NCBI GenBank assembly: GCA_027924585.1
Contig: BSBM01000964.1
Coordinates: 3,576,001-3,640,000, forward strand
Reading direction: 5' to 3'
Source: Larix kaempferi
Lineage: Eukaryota > Streptophyta > Pinopsida > Pinales > Pinaceae
Length of the DNA stretch: 64,000 nt
Positions 1 through 11,742 of this stretch are shown piece after piece. Within the stretch, counting starts at the first letter, position 1. Each line of letters starts with the position of its first letter. The notes beneath the pieces are model-generated. The model was not told the DNA's origin, searched no databases, and was given only the letters and a program-made list of their open reading frames with translations. A program made the translations under genes and the position numbers.

Positions 1-226
1 AAATCATTGCATAATGAGCACTTAGGTGGTGTGTGGAGTGGTATCTAAGGTACCATGGGTTTCTTTGTTGGCAAAGTTGTGTAGGTTTGCAGGCCTCTGC
101 CCCTAGTATTTTGGGGTGGTGGAGGGGCAAGGTTCGTTGTAGATGTGGATTCCACACCAGGGGGTGGGCGGTTAGGGGTGGTTTCCGCTCCGGGAGGTGG
201 GTGGTTGGAGGTGTTGATTGGTTGGA

Positions 227-1090
227 CTAGTTGCAAAACAACCTCTGGTGTCTGGTGGGGGCTTGTAGATACCACACAGGTAGTCCTAGGGTTAACCCGA
301 GGAGGTTCAACATAGCCATAACTGGTGTGCTTATTACTCCAAAAGGTGGGAATAAGAACTGGATCATATGGATAGGTGTTGCTCCAATGTAACTAGGTAT
401 GGTTGGAGGTTGTGGCAGCAAGGGTTGTTGTGAGTTGGGCACGTTTTCGTTAGATGAAACTATGCACAGATCAGATACCTCTAGTGCCAGAGGGGAGGGG
501 GAGGTGGAGCTAAAGGTGGATGTCATGGGAGCTTCATAGTATATTCCAGGTCCAACGAAAGGGACTAATGACGTGGGTGTACTTAGAACAGGTTGTTCAA
601 CCATGGGGAGAAAATTTTCTGGTGCGACAGGGGCATTCGGGTCATAGTACGTGAGTTGGTCAACCTTGATGATCCGTCCCTCATGGGGGAACATCATGAT
701 ATGGAAAACCGACAAAGCAACAACTTTCATGGCGTACATATAACTACGTCTGAGTAGGAGGTTGTAATCAAGTTGGGAATTGATGACCTCAATGTCTATG
801 AGGATGGTTTTCCTAGCTAATTGCACTGGGAAATTGGCCAAAATGCCCTGAGGTTGAGCAGAGAAACTGTCATAAGTGTGCAGGGAGGTTGTTGATGGCT
901 ATAAAGTAGGTGATACGAGATTTTTCCACACGAATGTAGACATAACACAGGTGGAGGCACCTTCAGCGATGATGCATCGATGAATAACAAGATTTTGGAT
1001 TGACACCGAAACTTGAAAAGCTAATGTGGAAGGCATGCATGGATCAGATTGGTCCAAGTCAAATGCCATCATTCGTGATTCAGAGGGGTC
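227..1090 (-). pseudogene. retropepsin-like aspartic protease of element A (broken)
   Basis: Role in an intact element: cleavage of the gag-pol polyprotein inside the virus-like particle. Read on the minus strand, the N-terminal part (about 1,085 to 900) carries VSIQN...IHRCII then A-E-G-A-S-T. The C-terminal part, an open frame of 204 codons from 841, carries LDYNLLLRRSYMYAMK, the gypsy protease flap/end motif (usually ...LLGR.WM.A), followed by FPHEGRI and a proline-rich tail. The active-site Asp expected before E-G-A-S reads Ala (codon at 965-967), so catalysis should be lost. A frameshift separates the two halves near 850-900. Family assignment is by motif reading. Confidence 0.75.
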
Positions 1091-1479
1091 TATGGCCCCA
1101 ATAGCGGATAATAATGTCTTGCATTGTGTAGGACAATTTTTAAGACCTCGAGAGCTGACATGGCAGCGGGTGATTGAGCTAGGTCATCCATGATATTGTA
1201 GTTGCGAGCGGCACGTGCGTTGGGATTGTTATTGATGCGGCATAGGGAGAAGTGGGGAGCTTTAGAGGCCCCATCGCCCTATGTCGAGGGTATGCATAAT
1301 GGCTGATAGGTGGGAAGAGCGTTAGTAGCCATGTCGGTGGGGCTAGTTTCGAGGGTGGAGCCATATTGGTTTTGGCATGTCTAGAGGTTGGCATCGATCG
1401 ATGACATCATAAGGAGGTGATGGGTGCCCATATCCATGGGTTGACTGTTATGCGCAGCATATGTGATCTATTATTGTGG

Positions 1480-3425
1480 GGGCGCAGTTCCTTGAGGGGG
1501 AACCAACAATTGGGTATTCACCACTCCTTGCATAGGAAAGGGATTTTGCAGCACCATGGGAGGTGGCGAGGGATTGGGTTGTGCGGGTGGAGCATCCTGT
1601 CCTTGGCATTGGGAATCATCCGTCCAGAGTTGGCGAGCTCATTCCAAATGAGGACAAGTGTGTGTATAATGGACATAGACACCGCATATGGAACATGGGT
1701 GGTTAGTTCGTAAGTTGGGGTTCTTTCTCTTGAGAGGTGGTCTATTAGGGTTTTGATTGGGTGGGGTGGCACTGTTGTTGTTTGGGGGATTGGGTTGTTG
1801 ACCACCTTGGTGTTGGGGTTGGTTGTTCCCGTGGTTACGTCCTCTTCCCCAGTTTGGCTGGCCTTCCTGGTTTTGTTGAGCAGGACGATTTTGTTATTGG
1901 TTTTGTTGGGCATAAACCTACCCTTGGGAGTTGGGAGGATACTGTGGTTGAGTAGGTGTTGGGGCTACTTGCTGTGGATGGTATGCAGGAGGAGCTTGTG
2001 GTTGCGCAAGTGGTGCTTGCAGGGGATAATAAGCCGAAGGGGCTTGGTGTTGTGTGTGTGTGAGTGGATCCTGTGGGTGGTAATAAGAGGTAGGTACTGC
2101 AAGGCAGTTGTAAGTTGGAGGTGCATGGCCATAACACTACGGTGGACACGGCGGTGCATGGATATGAGGGGGTTGAGCCATGGGGGCATATGATGTTGTT
2201 GTTCCTAAGTGGTTCGTGGCGCGTGAAAGATCAGGGCCACTAGTAGTCTGCATAGCCATGTAAGTTTGACTATGTGAAGCCACGTGCCTGATGATGCCGT
2301 TGGCAGCGTGGGATGCCCTTGGCGCATCGCTCCGGGAAGAGTTGGTGTGGGGTGCATCGGGTAAAATGGAGTATAAATAGCCGGACTGGGAATAGATAAG
2401 ATCGAATTGCTGGGCTTTAAGGATAGCCTCTTCCTCGGATTGTGGTCATTCAGATGCCACATCCTTAACAACGACTGGTGTAAGAGATTTCAGGAACCAA
2501 TCTAAAAGGATGCGGTCGGCCAATTTAATCTTACACAAACTACGCCATTTGCACCATTCATGGATATGGTCTGTGATATGGGTGGATGGGTTGTGTATGC
2601 AAGATAGGAGTATCTCAACACCAACATCGCAATGAAGTGATAATTGGAAGAACTGCAGGAAAGTGGAGGCGAGGGATGTAAATTTGAAGTGGGTCCATGT
2701 TCCTGGTCAATGTACCACTTGGCTGCAGCACTAATGAAGGTTCGTTGCAATAATCGTAAGTAGATAGAGTCATCCACAATGGATTTAGAGGAACACCAAA
2801 GGTGGAAGAACATGATATGGTTTTGGGGGTCCTCCCCTCCCTTCCCCTCAAATTTGGGTATGTCCGATGGGAGTTTGGTGGGAACAAGAGGCGATGTGGG
2901 ATCATGTCGGATGGGGTCATTGGTCAATCTGGCCAGGCCATGGAGGTTTAGGCTAGCCATGAATGGAAAACTGGTAGAAAGATGTGGCATAGGTGTTGGG
3001 GTAACTATGTTGGATGTGGTGGTAATGGTGGGGCCACTGCCCCCAATGTTTGGGGAAATGGTATGTGTCATGACTGGGATTGTGGGACCTCCAGTCATAG
3101 GTGGGGGAATTGTGTAGGAAGAGCCTATACCCCTGATTGTAATACTAGTCACCAATGGGGCCATAGTGGTAACCAATCCACTAGCCATAGAGATCGATGT
3201 AGTGATAGGAATAGTAGGTGTAGTACCTATAGATTGTATAGTGGGGATAGATACTGAAGTGGTAGTTGGGCTAGAGGTGGACCCACCACCAGTGACCCCA
3301 CCATAGAAGGGGTTGGAAGTCATGCTAGCCATGGGGCTCGACGGTGTTGTGTATGTAGGATTCTCTGGTTCAGAACTAGATGTGAAGTAAGGGGCGTCGG
3401 GATCTGGTGACGGGGATCTACGCAT
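1480..3425 (-). pseudogene. gypsy gag (capsid plus zinc knuckle) of element A, frameshifted
   Basis: Structural protein that forms the virus-like particle and binds genomic RNA. The first 307 codons (start 3,425) hold a Ser/Thr/Pro-rich N-terminus, then around residues 180-235 the capsid-type core: IPKFEGKGGEDPQNH, FFHLW, DDSIYLRLL, AAKWYI, the Retrotrans_gag pattern (F.G..DP..H, L...L..AA..W). The frame is lost after about 2,690; the continuation with HEWCKWRSLCKIKLADRILL (about 2,510-2,570) and KAQQFDLIYSQSGYLYS (about 2,375-2,425) is in another frame with a TGA stop near 2,446. A CX2CX4HX4C knuckle (C-S-I-C...H...C) lies at 1,654-1,695. The start at 3,425 is the first Met of the open frame. 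Confidence 0.78.
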
Positions 3426-6004
3426 GTGGCGAGTGGTGCCAAGTAAGCCGTGCTATGGGGACTGGCCCCATAGGCACTGAGACTGTCTTGGAGGCTCAAT
3501 GATGATAATGAAAATAAAACTAGTGAGTTGCGGTGAGTGGAAAGCTCAAAAATCCTAATGCAGTCGTGTTTGGAAAAAGGAGAGCATGAAAAAATATGGC
3601 ACTTAGGCCAACAACAAGCTCAAAATGCTTGCTGTAATAATTGTGCTATAGTAAGCGGAGAAACAAGAAAAGTGGTCATAATACCAACAGGAAAAGCTCC
3701 TAAAAAAATGGTATACTCAATAATCTAGGGGGAGGTAGGAGAGCATGCAAACACCTAACTAAAATATCTGGAAGCTCATGCAAATCGTATCCTCTGTAGG
3801 GTGATGAAATCCGCAGTCAGACAATATGAAATGGAGAATTGAGTAGGTGGGGGATATCCCTCTACCGAGAGGGATCTTGGGTAAAAGAGCCCTAGAGAAT
3901 GGCAACTAGGCTACCCTGTTCATGGCACATCCAAAAAAAGCATTCGCCGTGTCATTCCTTTGGTTGCTACACCCCAAACATCAAAATGCAACAAGGATAG
4001 CGAGTAGGTGTCCTTTGGAACTAGGTGGAGTGTGGTAGTCCTTCGGAACCTGTCTCATGACTTACCCTCCTAAGGGAGAGGCCTTTTTCCGACAAATTAG
4101 TGTATAACTGTTCCAACAAATAGTAGGATATTTTGGTACCCTAATGGAAAACTTCTATGTCTCAAGTGTAAGTGACGAAGGGGTATTGTTTGGATGCTTA
4201 TCCCCAGCATCCTACCTAACTACAAGATTCTTTTGTGTTCCCCAAATGGGGTTAAGTGTTGGTTGAGTTAGGTAAATTTTGAGGCTCACTTGAGTTAATG
4301 TGACCGAATGTGTGCGCATGTGGGGTTGGCCACTAACTAGAAATGTAAAATTTGAAATTTCAATGCTGAAATTAATCTACTATGTAAAACTTTGTTTAAC
4401 TGGCTGGAAAACAAAGGTTAAATTTTTATTTTTTATTTAAAAAAGAAAAGAAAAAAGGAAGTAAATAATAGACAAAGACAACTCATCCACAAGGGGTACT
4501 GGTAGAAATAGGTGGTTGTTGGTAGGCTCATAGCAAAAGATGGAAAAAAAGGCTAAAACTGAGCATGGGTTTCAAGCCGAACTTCGCGGCGGGCAACATG
4601 GGTTTGTAACTGACAAATGCGGCCTGGAGCGTGGCTGTGAGGCTGGGATGTGTGGCTTTTGAGCTAGAAACAATGGCGTGTAGTGCGACTGTCATGTCGA
4701 ACTGTGCGGTGTGGAGCATGGGATTGTGGCATTCAAGCGAGGATTCAGGGTTGACATGCATGGTGTTGGGGCGCGAATTCAGGGATGATAGGTGCTATGT
4801 GTAGCATAGGTGTTAGGCCATGCTTCGCAACCTAGGGTCGATGCTAGTGCGATGGCCGTGGAAGGTAGTGAGAACTGCGCGGCAAGGGCTGCAAGGTTGT
4901 GGCAGAGAGTCGAGGCTCAGGTCACTTTAAGGGACAAGGGTTATTGCAGCCAGCGATTCTACGGTGGCTGTGGGGAGGTGACTATATGCTGCGGTCGAGG
5001 CTGCGACAGGTCTAGGGATACTTGCGGTAGGGGCCGTGGTGTTGGACTGGGAATGTCGCGGTTCAAGCCGAGGCTAGAAGTTTGGGTGTCGGGAGGGTGT
5101 AGGAGGCTACGGCCTGGGCCACATGCAGGAAGCAGGAGGGTGTGTTCAGGGCCGCGATAGAGCTAAAATTACCGACGGTTGAGGCTGCGTGCAGACGGTG
5201 GTTATCCTATGGTGCAAGAAGCGGTAAAGGTCTGGAATCCTGCGTTGTAGGCTGCGGTTAAGAACATAACTATTGTGCATCAAGCCGCAGTTATAAGTCG
5301 AACAACCACGCTTTACGTCGAGGTTGTGGGCCAAAAAATGACATTTTGTTGCATAAAGAAAACGTCCAAAAAAGGCATCCAACCAAGAAAAAATGGGTTT
5401 TCAGGGGGTCATAGGCCTGCAACTAACTAAACAAAAAAAACAATAAAAACTAAAAAACCAAAGGTTCGACGAGCGGAGTCGATAATTTGTGGCAAGAGTT
5501 TTCACCCTTGCTTGTGCAAAAAGAGCACCTGCTAAGGATAATGGAATGATTAGCAGCAGTTTGAAGGAAGGTAAAGAGTTAAATGTAAAAAACAGTAAAA
5601 GATTAGGCTAACATATTCATAAAAACAAATCTAAATTACAGTAGAAAGCATGAAATAACCATGAGAAACAATAAAATAAATCTTTATTTTTATAAATGGA
5701 AAACAAGGGTTTGCATGAATTCTTTACCTCAAATGTTGAGGCCGGTGGATTTTGTGTAGTTATAGGGAATGATGCACCAGTACTCCGTGGGTTCCTTCTC
5801 TTCTCCAAATGCTCAAAGGTTGGGCCCAAGGTTGGCTCAAAGGGGAGAACTATAGCTCAAATGGTGTGGGCTAGAGTTCTAGAGTCATTTGGGCAGCATA
5901 AGGGTAGGATAAATGGTGGATGTCAAATGAGGGGCCTCCATCACCTTCTTATATATTTTTGCATGGTGGATTAAACAACCATGGTTTTGGGTACCAATTG
6001 GTTT
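3426..6004. other. non-coding, locally GC-rich stretch upstream of element A
   Basis: I see no supportable gene. 4,550-5,170 is clearly GC-richer than its surroundings, with many GCGG/GGCTGCG words; the open frames there are short and resemble nothing known to me. By position (upstream of gag of A) it could contain the 5' leader and 5' LTR of element A, but no second LTR copy lies in the window, so that is a guess. 3,880-3,900 has a small inverted word (CTCTACCGAGAG). Confidence 0.4.
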
Positions 6005-6110
6005 AGGTTAAAGCTTTAGGGTTTTTTCCCTCTTTTTCTCTCTTTTTCCCTCTTTTTTTTGAATTTTCTTTTATTTATTCCCTTTTTATTTTGATTTTGG
6101 GAACTTTGGA
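6005..6110 (+). repeat. pyrimidine-rich tract (T with CCC interruptions)
   Basis: Runs such as TTTTTCCCTC recur several times, ending in an 8-T run and further T-rich sequence. On the minus strand it is an A-rich tract just downstream of the C-terminal end of LINE B, so it may be the remnant of that LINE's 3' UTR and poly(A) tail; this link is inferred from position and orientation only. Confidence 0.5.
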
Positions 6111-6198
6111 CCCCTTTTGGGGGTTTTTGGTATGTTTTGAAAGAATTTAGTTAATTTGAGGAAGAAAAAGGCAAAAAAACTTTATAGTTTTTTTATTA

Positions 6199-7260
6199 TT
6201 ACCTTATCAATTTCTCTAAAAATTTGTCTTTAAAATATTTAGATCTCGTGACTTTTCCCATAGTCCATAATTGAAAAAGTGTCTGCACATATTTTTTGTA
6301 GCCAAACATTTGGTTAGAAAAAATGTTCTTCAAACCCCAAGATCCTAGCTCTTTTTTTATTTTAAGTTTGACCATTTGATAGGAGTAATTCCTTATGATT
6401 GGTTCCTCGCTATCCAAAGGAAACTAAAGCATTTCTTCCTAATCTTTTCAAGAATTTCTTTGGGAGAATGAGAAATGGATAAGCAATATACTAGAATGCT
6501 CTCTAAGATGAAATTTACCAATATCAACATTCAACATTCCTCTATGAGACAACCATTTGTGGCGTTGATATGAAATCCTTTCCTCAATTTTTTGTATAGC
6601 CATAACTAATGTTCAAATCTGTAGTCATTTGGTTTTAGGTTAAAACCCAGATACTCGACCCCTTGGTTAATGGCATTTGAATGGAGATGTACGATATAAT
6701 ATATTGGATATTTCAAATAAGGTATGAGTTCATTGAAGACCATAAAATAAATATTTAAATTTACCTCCAAAATAGTTGCACTACAATAAGTATTCAAAAT
6801 GCATTTGTATATACTCCATTCTTGCAACAAAATGCATTTGTATATACTCCATTCTTGCAAAATGCCATTATTTAGGAGTGGGACATTATCTATAAACATT
6901 AAGCGTAAGAGGGAGACTTCTCCTTCAACTCTAATTCTTCTTATATCCTCACCCTTTTTTCTTATGATATCAATTTAGTTAGGCCTTCAACGACTAATAG
7001 AAACAACAAGGGAGTCATGGGATAGCATTTTATAAGCTCCCTTTAAGCATTTAAAAACTAAAAGGAAAACCATTTATTAAAATAAGAAAAGAAGTTAAAG
7101 TAACACATCCTAAAATTGAATTGAGAGTAGAAATTTGCGTACCCAATTGAAGTAATATCAATCTAATGTACAACCATTTCATCTTGTGATATGAATTGGC
7201 TAAGTCAATCTTCATTAACCCACAACATCATAAATTTTCCTATTGAACAGAATTAACCCA
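6199..7260 (-). pseudogene. LINE reverse transcriptase remnant (catalytic box altered)
   Basis: Minus-strand RT blocks in order: MKIDLANSYHKMKWLYIRL (about 7,155-7,212; matches the K.D..KAYD...W block), MTPLLFLLVVEGLTKLI (about 6,975-7,025; the SP.LF.L..EGL block), then at 6,885-6,896 F-I-D-N in place of the LINE F-A-D-D box, followed by VPLLNNG, EYLGFNLKPNDY and a C-terminal segment ending at 6,199. Changing the second Asp of the box to Asn should abolish polymerisation. A 33-bp in-frame duplication (6,796-6,861) repeats 11 residues just after the box. Several stops separate the blocks. Confidence 0.75.
6796..6861. repeat. 33-bp tandem duplication inside LINE B
   Basis: Two adjacent identical or near-identical 33-bp units (6,796-6,828 and 6,829-6,861) both containing ATGCATTTGTATATACTCC. 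Because 33 is divisible by 3, the minus-strand frame is kept and the peptide LQEWSIYKCIL is read twice in succession. Confidence 0.9.
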
Positions 7261-8159
7261 AATTTCTCCTCCAAAATTACTTTGGACAACGTTCCTTGAA
7301 CATGTTATCTATAATATTTAAAAAATTAGATAAAATTACATAGTGAGATAGGTGTAAAATATTAAAAATAAATTGACTGATTATTCTTGGGATTAGATCA
7401 ATGAATATGGAGCTAAATTTCCACATGACTTTACATGATTATTTTGATTCCTTCACCACCTTCAAGAACTCATAATCTAACATGTCATAAAAAATAGTGT
7501 AGAATTCCACAAACCACAGATATGGAATTGGGATCTTGTACTCATTAAACAAAAAACAAACACCCTCTAATTCATGCTTTGGTTCTTCAAAGATGAATCT
7601 CTCATTCATGTTTTGATAATAACAAAATTGGGAATAATTTTATCACCTTCACATTGTCAACTATGTTTGAGAATTCAAGTTATTTAAAAAGTTTTTGAAA
7701 ATAAGTCTTTCTTGCATTTTCCATAGCTTCAAAATATCGTACCTTATATCCATCTAAGTTATTGATTTCCATATGGTATTTACAATTTTCATGTAATTAG
7801 CATAATTGAGAAAAAGGAATGTATGATTGTCCGCATATTCTAACTAGATTGTTCTTGTTATCAACCTCCACTCCACCCCTTATTTTTTCATCGAGACCTT
7901 CCTTACATCCTCCAAATCATTTAAAGATAAACTTTTTCCATCCTTGAAAACCCATCAGAGATTATTTTCAAAGAGAGAAAAAGTCCACTTCAACTTGTAT
8001 AAGGTATGCTTGTTTTTCTTCCTTCATCTGTTTTCCCACTTTGTTGCTAGTTCCCTAGCATGCTTGAGTTTTCAAGAAAATTGAAACATGTTTGAATCTC
8101 ATAAAATGTCTAATTTCTTTAGATAAGAAATCTATATTCCTCCTTATTCAACCAATCAT

Positions 8160-8790
8160 GATAGAATTTAAACGTACCCGAGGGGATTTTGTCCTCCTTA
8201 TCAACTTGAAGAATAAAAAGAAGGTGGTATAATAACCATCACTCCCCATCTATGACTTGAATCTCTCAACCTCCTCAATCAATGTTTATGACATGAATAA
8301 CCTATCCATCCTCTTGAGTTACCTTCTATTCCATTCCTTGAGTTTCTCCAAGTGGGGGCCACTTGAATAGGCTCTATGTCAGTTATGTTTTGTTCCTCAA
8401 AGAAATGTGTGGAATATTTTTCCAAGGGATTAGGTCTAGCCACTTCTCCCCAATCATCTTTAAAATATAGTGTCTTATTAAAATCCCCACAAAAAATGAT
8501 ATTATCACCTTCTAAAGTTTCTTGGTCCTTAATTTATTCATAGTGTGGCTTTCTTTCCCCATAAGACCCATAAATGTTTACCAATATGAAGAATCCATAA
8601 GGCCTATTCTTTCATTAAACATTAAACTCTATAATGTAGCCAAACCTCCTTATAGTATACATGCATCAAGGCAAAATAATCCATTTTTTAGAATTTGGAC
8701 AAAATAGAAATTTCTTTCGATCCCAAACACACTACTTCATGAATGAGTATAACATATGTAGATTATAAACCAACAAAATTATTCTAAGGT
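8160..8790 (-). pseudogene. LINE endonuclease (APE/EEP fold) remnant
   Basis: In an active LINE this domain nicks target DNA for target-primed reverse transcription. Visible on the minus strand: VNIYGSYG (about 8,560-8,585), then a stop, then DNIIFCGDFNKTL including the C-G-D-F-N metal/phosphate motif at 8,477-8,491, then VAPTWRNSRNG (about 8,330-8,362), then DKEDKIPSGTF leading into the linker. Stops and at least one frameshift after TWRNS..G interrupt it; the expected S-D-H motif is not readable with confidence. Identification rests on order and motifs. Confidence 0.7.
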
Positions 8791-10034
8791 TATGTTTTTA
8801 TGGAACCATTCACCTCTCTCACATTCAGGGATGGTATAATCATTAGGTAACCTTTTTTGGGTTTTTTCATGCTCTAAGAACCTCATTAATAATCAATTGT
8901 TTTCCTTATAGAACTTCTTTGGAGGATAATACTTTTTATTTAGATATGTTATAAAATTTTTTTACTATCAGTAGTTCCTCAAAATTATAGGGTTCTTAGT
9001 CTACCACCTACCAGCACATCCAACACAGTCTACAAAGAGTCTTTTCTAATTGGACCAAGGACTTGATTTGGTAGAATATATTTATTACATGATTGTTTTT
9101 AGTATCATTTAGCAAACAGAGTAGAGTTCCTACATGTTGTAGAGATTTCCATCATCTTTTTTATAGAAGAATGTTAATGTATTATTTCTACAATTTAGAT
9201 TATCATCGATGTTTTTACTTTTATTAGATTAAATTCCAAATATCATTTTCACTTTTATTACACATGGAATCTTGTCACTTAAAATTGGTCACACATTGAT
9301 TCTTTGTTTGTTTCACTGCTTGCATAGGATTCATGTAAATTGAATGTTTGCATCGTGTGAGTTCATGGTACGATAATTGGGAGGTTGTGCAAAAGAATTC
9401 TTAATGCTTGTCACTGAAATAACTGATAAGGGAATATGCGCATGGTTAAATGGTAAAGATATATGTTTCTTGCAACTCCTAGCATATATTGATTTTTTCT
9501 TTTCCTTTTATCAATAGTTTGAATCTTTTTGTTGATGAGATTAAAAGTCAAATACTACCAGGAATAATTAGTCTTCTTGTAGATGCACATATTGAGCTGG
9601 ACCTTCATATGTTTGTACGTATCCTTGGGTCGATATTAAAGTAAAAGCTTAAGATTCACCATTATTGTTGCGTTCTTGTTCCAACATGATGCAGTATTAT
9701 TGTTGATTGATAAATCAAATCACTTTTTCGAACCTTTTTGAGGAAGGCATTCCAAACGACAATGAAATTGGAAATATTAAATAGTTTTCTTTTCTTAATG
9801 CTAAGCAGGTTCATCGTTGCAGGAGAGAAAATGAGAAGCATACGTGTTTCCAAGTAGGTCTCTTTGCCACAACATAGCTTCATTATTTATTTATATTTTT
9901 ACTTCTACAGATTTGATACTACATTTCATATCTCCATACCTACATAATACTCAAAAAGAAAAAGAAAAAGAAAAAAGACACATAAAAATAAAAAACATAG
10001 AGACTACCCTTAGTATGAATACCTAGGGCTGGCG
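8791..10034. other. AT-rich stretch without recognised gene
   Basis: No coding similarity recognised on either strand. It ends in a short (GAAAAA)n run near 9,955-9,975, followed by the gag region of element C. If C had a 5' LTR it should lie here or be lost; no duplicate of this sequence exists in the window and no tRNA-complementary primer site was found. Confidence 0.4.
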
Positions 10035-11742
10035 ATGATTTTTTTCAGTTCTGACCATGAAATCCCACTCCACGAAACCCTAAATCAAGTAGTAGGAGAA
10101 GAGGGGAATATGGTCCTGAAGAAAACTCTGAAAATTCTGAAATTGATTCCCCTCCTTCCCAGCATATTGGAAGAGGAGAGTTTGGCCTTTTTGGTTACAG
10201 TTCAAGTGAAGAAAACAATGAGACATCTGGTGATCAGGAAGGAGGGGAGAACACAATGGTAGATGAGGAAAAACCACCTATATTTCACTTTCCCATAAGG
10301 GGAGTTGATGATAATGAATCTAGAATGAGGAACATTAACACTATTTCCTTACCCAACTTCCATGGCCTCACACTCGAATATCCAGACACATTCTTTTTTG
10401 AGTTCAAGGTTGTCTGTTAAATTTATGACTAATTGCTAGATTCCCAGAAGTGTAATTGTTTTCCATCAACTCTTAAGGATTCAAAATTGCAATGGTTTAT
10501 GAGCCTAGAAGCCAATAGTATATCCTCTTGGGATCAAATGAAGGATACTTTCCTAGAAAATTACAGGGAGTATTGTAAGGCTAGGGAGACTAGGGATGAG
10601 TTCTTTAGAATGCAGCAGGGGGAGAATGAATCATTGGAGGATTATGAGGAGTAGTTTAAACTTAGCTATTAGAAAGCTCATAACTATATCCTAGATGAAG
10701 AACCTCTCAAACTTGTACTCCTTAGAGGAGTCAGGGAGGATCTCCTAAATACCTTGAACTTTTTGTCCAGGGGTGATATCTATCAGCACGATTATGAGGA
10801 GATCAAACAAAATTTCAAGAAATGTTCTAGGTCTGTAGGGAAGAGGCCACGAGGGAGAAACCTATCTTTATAAGCATCAAAACCATCTAGTTCCTCCCTC
10901 ACTAAATGAGACTGAGGGAATTTGCTCAAAGACATGAACTCACATATTCTACACTCTATGTCATTTCAAATAGATTCCATGCAAGCCAAGTTTAAAAAGG
11001 AAGAATCTGATAGAGCCTCGTTGTCTTTTTGCCAGTTTGTAGAAAGAAACAAAAGAGGAATGATTTTGCACTAAACTTGATGCAGGTCAGTGATAGAAAA
11101 CTTAAATGTTGCAGAACTTGTTTTGATAAGCACCCCATATATCATTGTCCCTACCTAAGTTCTTCGAAGGATAACCTTTATGAATTACAAGGGAATTTAT
11201 AATCTCACTACTATATTAACCCTAGAATACTAGGGCTATAAACACCATTTAAACAACCTTTAGGATAGCCCTAATACCAAAACTTTCAAGGACACCAAGC
11301 TTACCAAAATTATGGGAAAACACTTTTTTAGAAACCTTATGTTGAACAACCATTTCATCCAATTTATGCACTTCAGTCTATGATGAATCCATATGGGAAA
11401 CATCCTTATTACATACCCAATTGGGCACCTACTGGACAAAGCCGATAGAAAAATACTCAACCAATGCCCCCTCCATATGGTACAAACTTTCCTCCTATGG
11501 GGTGGAGGTCTAATAAACAAGTGGTCAATCAACAACTTGCCCTTATGCCCCCACCAGTGACCAACTAGTATAAAAATCCTACCTCGGCAGCTAGGCCACC
11601 TCAAACAATGCAACCAAATCCTAATCCTAACAACAGACAATTCCATCCTACATATGTAAGTGAAATGACCAACTACCCAATGTACTCCTTGGATTCCATA
11701 GAATTGAATCAACTAATCTTCGGCCTAGGAAAGTGGTAATAC
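10035..11742 (+). pseudogene. gypsy gag of element C (5' half of a split element)
   Basis: Capsid/nucleocapsid precursor of a plus-strand Ty3/gypsy element. The capsid core is readable from about 10,330: ISLPNFHGLTLEYPDTFFFEF, LKDSKLQWFMSL, SWDQMKDTFLENY, MQQGENESLEDYE, then ILDEEPLKLVLLRGVREDL, which follows the Retrotrans_gag order. A knuckle C-R-T-C-F-D-K-H-P-I-Y-H-C (CX2CX3HX4C, one residue shorter than usual between Cys and His) lies at about 11,110-11,150. TAA/TAG stops interrupt the frame at several points. The frame breaks off at 11,742, where element D begins; the protease that should follow is found at 18,535, beyond D. Confidence 0.75.

Larger units (their letters stand above)
1..3425 (-). 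mobile_element. Element A: decayed Ty3/gypsy gag-protease segment, open at left edge
   Basis: On the minus strand this stretch reads gag, then a zinc knuckle, then a retropepsin-like domain, then a proline-rich linker (about 1-226) that runs out of the window, where RT would be expected. Gag, knuckle and protease lie in three different frames, so at least two frameshifts separate them, and there are in-frame stops (for example near 2,446). No LTR, PBS or polypurine tract could be placed: the stretch upstream of gag (above 3,426) has no match elsewhere in the window and no tRNA-Met-type PBS. The order gag-pro and the residue patterns are those of plant Ty3/gypsy elements; lineage not assigned. 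Confidence 0.8.
6190..8790 (-). mobile_element. Element B: decayed non-LTR retrotransposon (LINE), ORF2 remnant
   Basis: On the minus strand, from high to low coordinate, the pieces occur in the order of a plant L1-type ORF2: an APE-like endonuclease with C-G-D-F-N (8,477-8,491), a linker reading DKEDKIPSGT (about 8,180), RT motifs (about 7,210 to 6,885), a thumb/C-terminal segment with EYLGFNLKPNDY (about 6,612-6,660), and a tail with SWGLKNIFSNQMFGYKK (about 6,260-6,330). Frames shift repeatedly and stops are frequent, so it is dead. No ORF1 or target-site duplication was identified; the 5' end near 8,790 is where recognisable endonuclease sequence fades. Confidence 0.78.

Noticed and set aside
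227-275. Short plus- and minus-strand frames at the left edge as independent genes
   Set aside because: They are the proline-rich linker of element A or its shadow.
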